Below, one piece after another: positions 15,345 through 17,849 of a DNA stretch of 17,849 nucleotides. Every line of letters begins with the position of its first letter. Within the stretch, counting starts at the first letter, position 1. The DNA comes from Bacteroidales bacterium (GTDB taxonomy: Bacteria > Bacteroidota > Bacteroidia > Bacteroidales > UBA7960): assembly GCA_007131895.1 (NCBI GenBank), contig SLPR01000344.1, positions 1 to 17,849 of the forward strand. Reading direction: 5' to 3'. Both the position numbers and the translations under genes were made by a program. The notes beneath the pieces were generated by a model that did not search any database, was not told the origin of the DNA, and saw only the letters and a list, made by a program, of their open reading frames with translations.

Positions 15345-16115
15345 ATGGAAGCTTTAAATCCCGGTATATTTTCCTTCTCTATTTTTCTTTTTGTCATCCT
15401 GGCGCTGATCAACTTCGTTTTTTTCAGGCTCTTTAAATACCTGGTGCAATTCATCAGGTTAACCCCCCGAAATGCCGCTTTTGTCAACAGGTATTTACCG
15501 GTAACTGAGTTGGCAGTATGGACCATCTTCTTCATCTGGGCCATCCAATACCTGTTCAACCGGGGCTACCTGGTTACCATTGTACCCATGCTGGTTTTTC
15601 TTATCATTATCCTTTACCTTGCATGGTACGGATTGAAAGACATCATTGCCGGGGTCATCTTTAAAACGACCAACCCTTTACAGGACAATGATCACGTTAC
15701 CGTTGCAGGCATTACCGGGAAGGTAACAGCCATAAGACAGGCAAGCATGGAAATTGAGGATTACTCAGGACACATCGTCAATGTCCCTTTCAGCAAAATT
15801 GTAGGAAATATTGTTTTGAAACACTACCCTTCACAAAGTTTGCTCAGTCATAACTTTTTGCTGCAATGTCCGCTTAGCGACATACAGGGGGGTATTTTTG
15901 ATCTGAGCGAAAATCTGCGGACTACAATTCTGGCTTTGCCCTGGGCATCCCAAAAAAAGGAACCCAAAATCAGCATTGAGGCCGAAGGAGCTGAGCACAT
16001 CCTCCTCAACATTACCATCTTCAGCCTTGACCAGAGCTATTTTATCAAAACCGAAAAGTTTCTGGAGAAAGAGTTTGGTGGGCAGGTTGTGAAGAAAGAG
16101 GCAGGTATGGCTTAA
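15345..16115 (+). CDS. Small MscS-family mechanosensitive channel
   Basis: A 256-aa protein with three transmembrane helices (about 9-33, 54-71 and 77-96) followed directly by the MscS beta domain: GLKDIIAGVIFKTTNPLQDN, a glycine turn AGITGKVTAI (121-130) and VNVPFSKIVGNIV (145-157). This fits E. coli MscS (three helices, pore helix leading into the beta domain), which opens under membrane tension to release ions and small solutes on osmotic downshock. The pore helix is less Gly/Ala-rich than in E. coli MscS, so conductance or gating may differ. The C-terminal alpha/beta vestibule (about 165-250) is present but short. It lies 38 nt after the cotransporter-ATPase gene and probably shares its transcript, putting ion uptake and emergency release in one unit. 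It converges on the adenine deaminase gene with 3 bp between the stops. Confidence 0.9.
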   Translation: MEALNPGIFSFSIFLFVILALINFVFFRLFKYLVQFIRLTPRNAAFVNRYLPVTELAVWTIFFIWAIQYLFNRGYLVTIVPMLVFLIIILYLAWYGLKDIIAGVIFKTTNPLQDNDHVTVAGITGKVTAIRQASMEIEDYSGHIVNVPFSKIVGNIVLKHYPSQSLLSHNFLLQCPLSDIQGGIFDLSENLRTTILALPWASQKKEPKISIEAEGAEHILLNITIFSLDQSYFIKTEKFLEKEFGGQVVKKEAGMA

Positions 16116-16118
16116 GGT

Positions 16119-17750
16119 TTAATCAGAAAACAAAGAAACACTTTGAAAAGTCTGTCCATCAAAAAGTCCATTATGATTGATCTTCAGATGAGGTATTACC
16201 GTGAGTGCCATAAAGGAAAGGGTCATGAACGGCGATGAAAGATGGCTACCACAGGCAAGGGCCTTTTGGCTGAGTTGCTCATAATCCTTAGCCGTTTCCC
16301 GACCGCTTTTATCGGTCATCAAACCAAAATAAGGGAGCGCAATACCCTCAACCTCTCCGCCGTTTACCACACACATCCCCCCCTGACTTTCAACAACCCA
16401 ATGCAAAGCCTTGTCAATGGATGCATCATCACAACCCACCGCCACAATATGATGGCTGTCGTGTGCCACACTGCAGGCCAGAGCCCCTTCCTTCATTCCA
16501 AAACCCTTGATAAAAGCCACGACCGGAGCAGTGTCTTCATAGCGATCCAGGAGTACCAGCTTGAGAAAATCAGCTTCAGGCTGAATTTTCACTTCCTCTT
16601 CCGCAGTACATGGGTGCTTTTCCCAACCGGTGATCAATTCTCCGTCAATGGCTTTGATGGTATTCACAAAGTTTCCTTTTGCTGTTACCTTAAGATGGCC
16701 TGACTCATGCTTCCCACGGAAAGGGAAAGCGGGGGCCAAAGCAGCAGAAAGGGTAAATTGCACTTCCCCTCCTTCATACACCGGTACGCCTGCCACATAA
16801 GTTGACAATACCTTAAAATCTTCCGGATTATCAACAACGGCGAGGTCGGCACGGTCACCCACTTTGAGCAGGCCCACAGGAAGGTGATAATGTTTCACAG
16901 GGTTGATACAGGCAACCTTTAGCACATCATACAAATCGAAGCCCGCTTTGACGGCCCTGCTCACCAACTTGTTGATGTGTCCTTGTTTGAGGTAATCGGG
17001 ATGGCAATCATCAGTGCAAAACATCAGATTGTCACTATAGGGCTTCATCAAAGAAATGAGGTTGTCAAAGTTTTTTGCAGCACTCCCTTCCCTGATAAGG
17101 ATTTTCATCCCAAGCTCCAGCTTTTCTATGGCTTCTTCAAGGGTGCTGCACTCATGATCTGTATGGATGCCCGCATGGGCATATTTTTTCAGCCCGTCGC
17201 CCGAAAGACCGGGAGCATGCCCGTCGATAGGCTTGTTCATGTTTTGGGCACTTCGGAGTTTTTGATGTACTTCCGGATCATCATGCACCACTCCGGGAAA
17301 GTTCATCATTTCGGAGAGAAAGTAAAACTCGGGCCTGCGCATCATCTCATCCACATCTGCCGCAGTGATGACAGCACCGCTTTTCTCTAAAGGTGATGCC
17401 GGCACACAAGAAGGAGCCCCAAAGAAAAACTGCATGGGTACAGTGGCTCCGTCCGCAATCATAAATTCAATACCCGGAATGCCTGCCACATTTCCCACTT
17501 CATGGGGGTCTGTAACCACCCCTACCGTTCCGTGTTGCAAGGCCATTTCGGCAAACCGCGAAGGGATGAGCATGCTGCTTTCCACGTGTACGTGGGCATC
17601 CACGAAGCCAGGCACGATATAAGGGTGCCGCACATTTGGTTCTTGCTTAATGTGGGCTATACGCCCTTTTTCTATGGTAATCACCGCACCGTATTGGGTT
17701 CGGTTCTCTATGTCAATTATTACTCCGGAGATTGTGTGGGTATTACTCAT
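16119..17750 (-). CDS. ade: Adenine deaminase
   Basis: A 543-aa amidohydrolase that deaminates adenine to hypoxanthine and ammonia in purine salvage, in the cytosol. Motifs in order: the HxH metal site PGFVDAHVHVESSML (H53, H55), GVVTDPHEVGNVAG (76-90), the SEMMNFPGV segment, DGHAPGLSG (H177), TDHECSTLEEA (H199) and CTDDCHPDYL (D247/D248, H250). The adenine-deaminase C-terminal domain follows, with HDSHHIVAVGCDD and VVNGGEV. Length is normal (535-580 in the family). The family typically needs Mn or Fe. The ATG at 17750 fits the usual N-terminus, and the first strand (SGVIIDIENRTQYGAVITIE) begins at once. The gene stands alone on the minus strand, with no visible -7 box within 100 nt upstream, and no other purine gene in view. 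Confidence 0.96.
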   Translation of the reverse strand: MSNTHTISGVIIDIENRTQYGAVITIEKGRIAHIKQEPNVRHPYIVPGFVDAHVHVESSMLIPSRFAEMALQHGTVGVVTDPHEVGNVAGIPGIEFMIADGATVPMQFFFGAPSCVPASPLEKSGAVITAADVDEMMRRPEFYFLSEMMNFPGVVHDDPEVHQKLRSAQNMNKPIDGHAPGLSGDGLKKYAHAGIHTDHECSTLEEAIEKLELGMKILIREGSAAKNFDNLISLMKPYSDNLMFCTDDCHPDYLKQGHINKLVSRAVKAGFDLYDVLKVACINPVKHYHLPVGLLKVGDRADLAVVDNPEDFKVLSTYVAGVPVYEGGEVQFTLSAALAPAFPFRGKHESGHLKVTAKGNFVNTIKAIDGELITGWEKHPCTAEEEVKIQPEADFLKLVLLDRYEDTAPVVAFIKGFGMKEGALACSVAHDSHHIVAVGCDDASIDKALHWVVESQGGMCVVNGGEVEGIALPYFGLMTDKSGRETAKDYEQLSQKALACGSHLSSPFMTLSFMALTVIPHLKINHNGLFDGQTFQSVSLFSD

Positions 17751-17815
17751 AAGGTTTTTGTTTTAATTTATTTAGCGATGGAGTAAACGGTAATTTACCC
17801 TCAACTCCCCATTCC

Positions 17816-17846
17816 GTCAGGGTATGACTCAAAGTCATGCCCTGAC
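17816..17846. repeat. 14-bp inverted repeat upstream of ade
   Basis: GTCAGGGTATGACT (17816-17829), loop CAA, then AGTCATGCCCTGAC (17833-17846). The arms pair fully apart from one G-T pair. No T tract follows on the minus strand; on the plus strand the window ends 3 nt later. It could be the terminator of a gene to the right, an operator, or a dispersed hairpin element. Confidence 0.6.
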
Positions 17847-17849
17847 TAA

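Overview
The window looks like chromosome from a free-living member of the Bacteroidota. This rests on TAnnTTTG-type promoter -7 boxes, AT-rich spacers without clear Shine-Dalgarno sites, TPR/SpoIIE sensor phosphatases, YwqK/MORN-repeat proteins, and large envelope proteins that combine a beta-barrel, CarboxypepD_reg-like domains and an OmpA domain. I cannot name the genus. I see no tRNA, rRNA, transposase or CRISPR array.

Left part (1-1983, minus strand): a signal-peptide protein resembling a PapD-type periplasmic chaperone is followed, with an 11-nt overlap, by a secreted protein built of about 13 MORN/YwqK-like repeats. The repeat protein runs off the left edge and passes through a 15-nt A tract. 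A good Bacteroidota promoter (TTTG-N20-TACTTTTG) lies about 130 nt upstream of the chaperone gene. A 632-bp spacer without a convincing gene separates this pair from the rightward genes.

Middle (2616-10034, plus strand): a membrane TPR/coiled-coil SpoIIE-family phosphatase comes first. It is followed by what looks like an envelope-appendage or assembly cassette: two related small secreted beta-rich proteins (207 and 178 aa), an 1184-aa outer-membrane protein with Ig-like N-terminal domains, a barrel, three downstream beta domains and a C-terminal OmpA domain, and a small lipoprotein. A perfect 16-bp hairpin lies between the first and second subunit-like genes. Together with the PapD-like protein this suggests a chaperone/usher-like system with an unusual OmpA-anchored barrel. 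That is inference from architecture and neighbourhood.

Right part (10129-16115, plus strand): a 1725-aa protein fuses a complete SLC12-type cation-chloride cotransporter (permease plus cytosolic domain, with residues matching the animal Na, K and Cl sites) to about 650 residues of helical linker, a P-loop/AAA-type ATPase and a winged-helix-like tail. It is followed closely by a small MscS-type mechanosensitive channel. The pair reads as a volume or ion-homeostasis module and is the most unusual thing in the window.

Right end (16119-17750, minus strand): adenine deaminase converges on the channel gene with 3 bp between the stop codons. A 14-bp hairpin lies upstream of it at the window edge.
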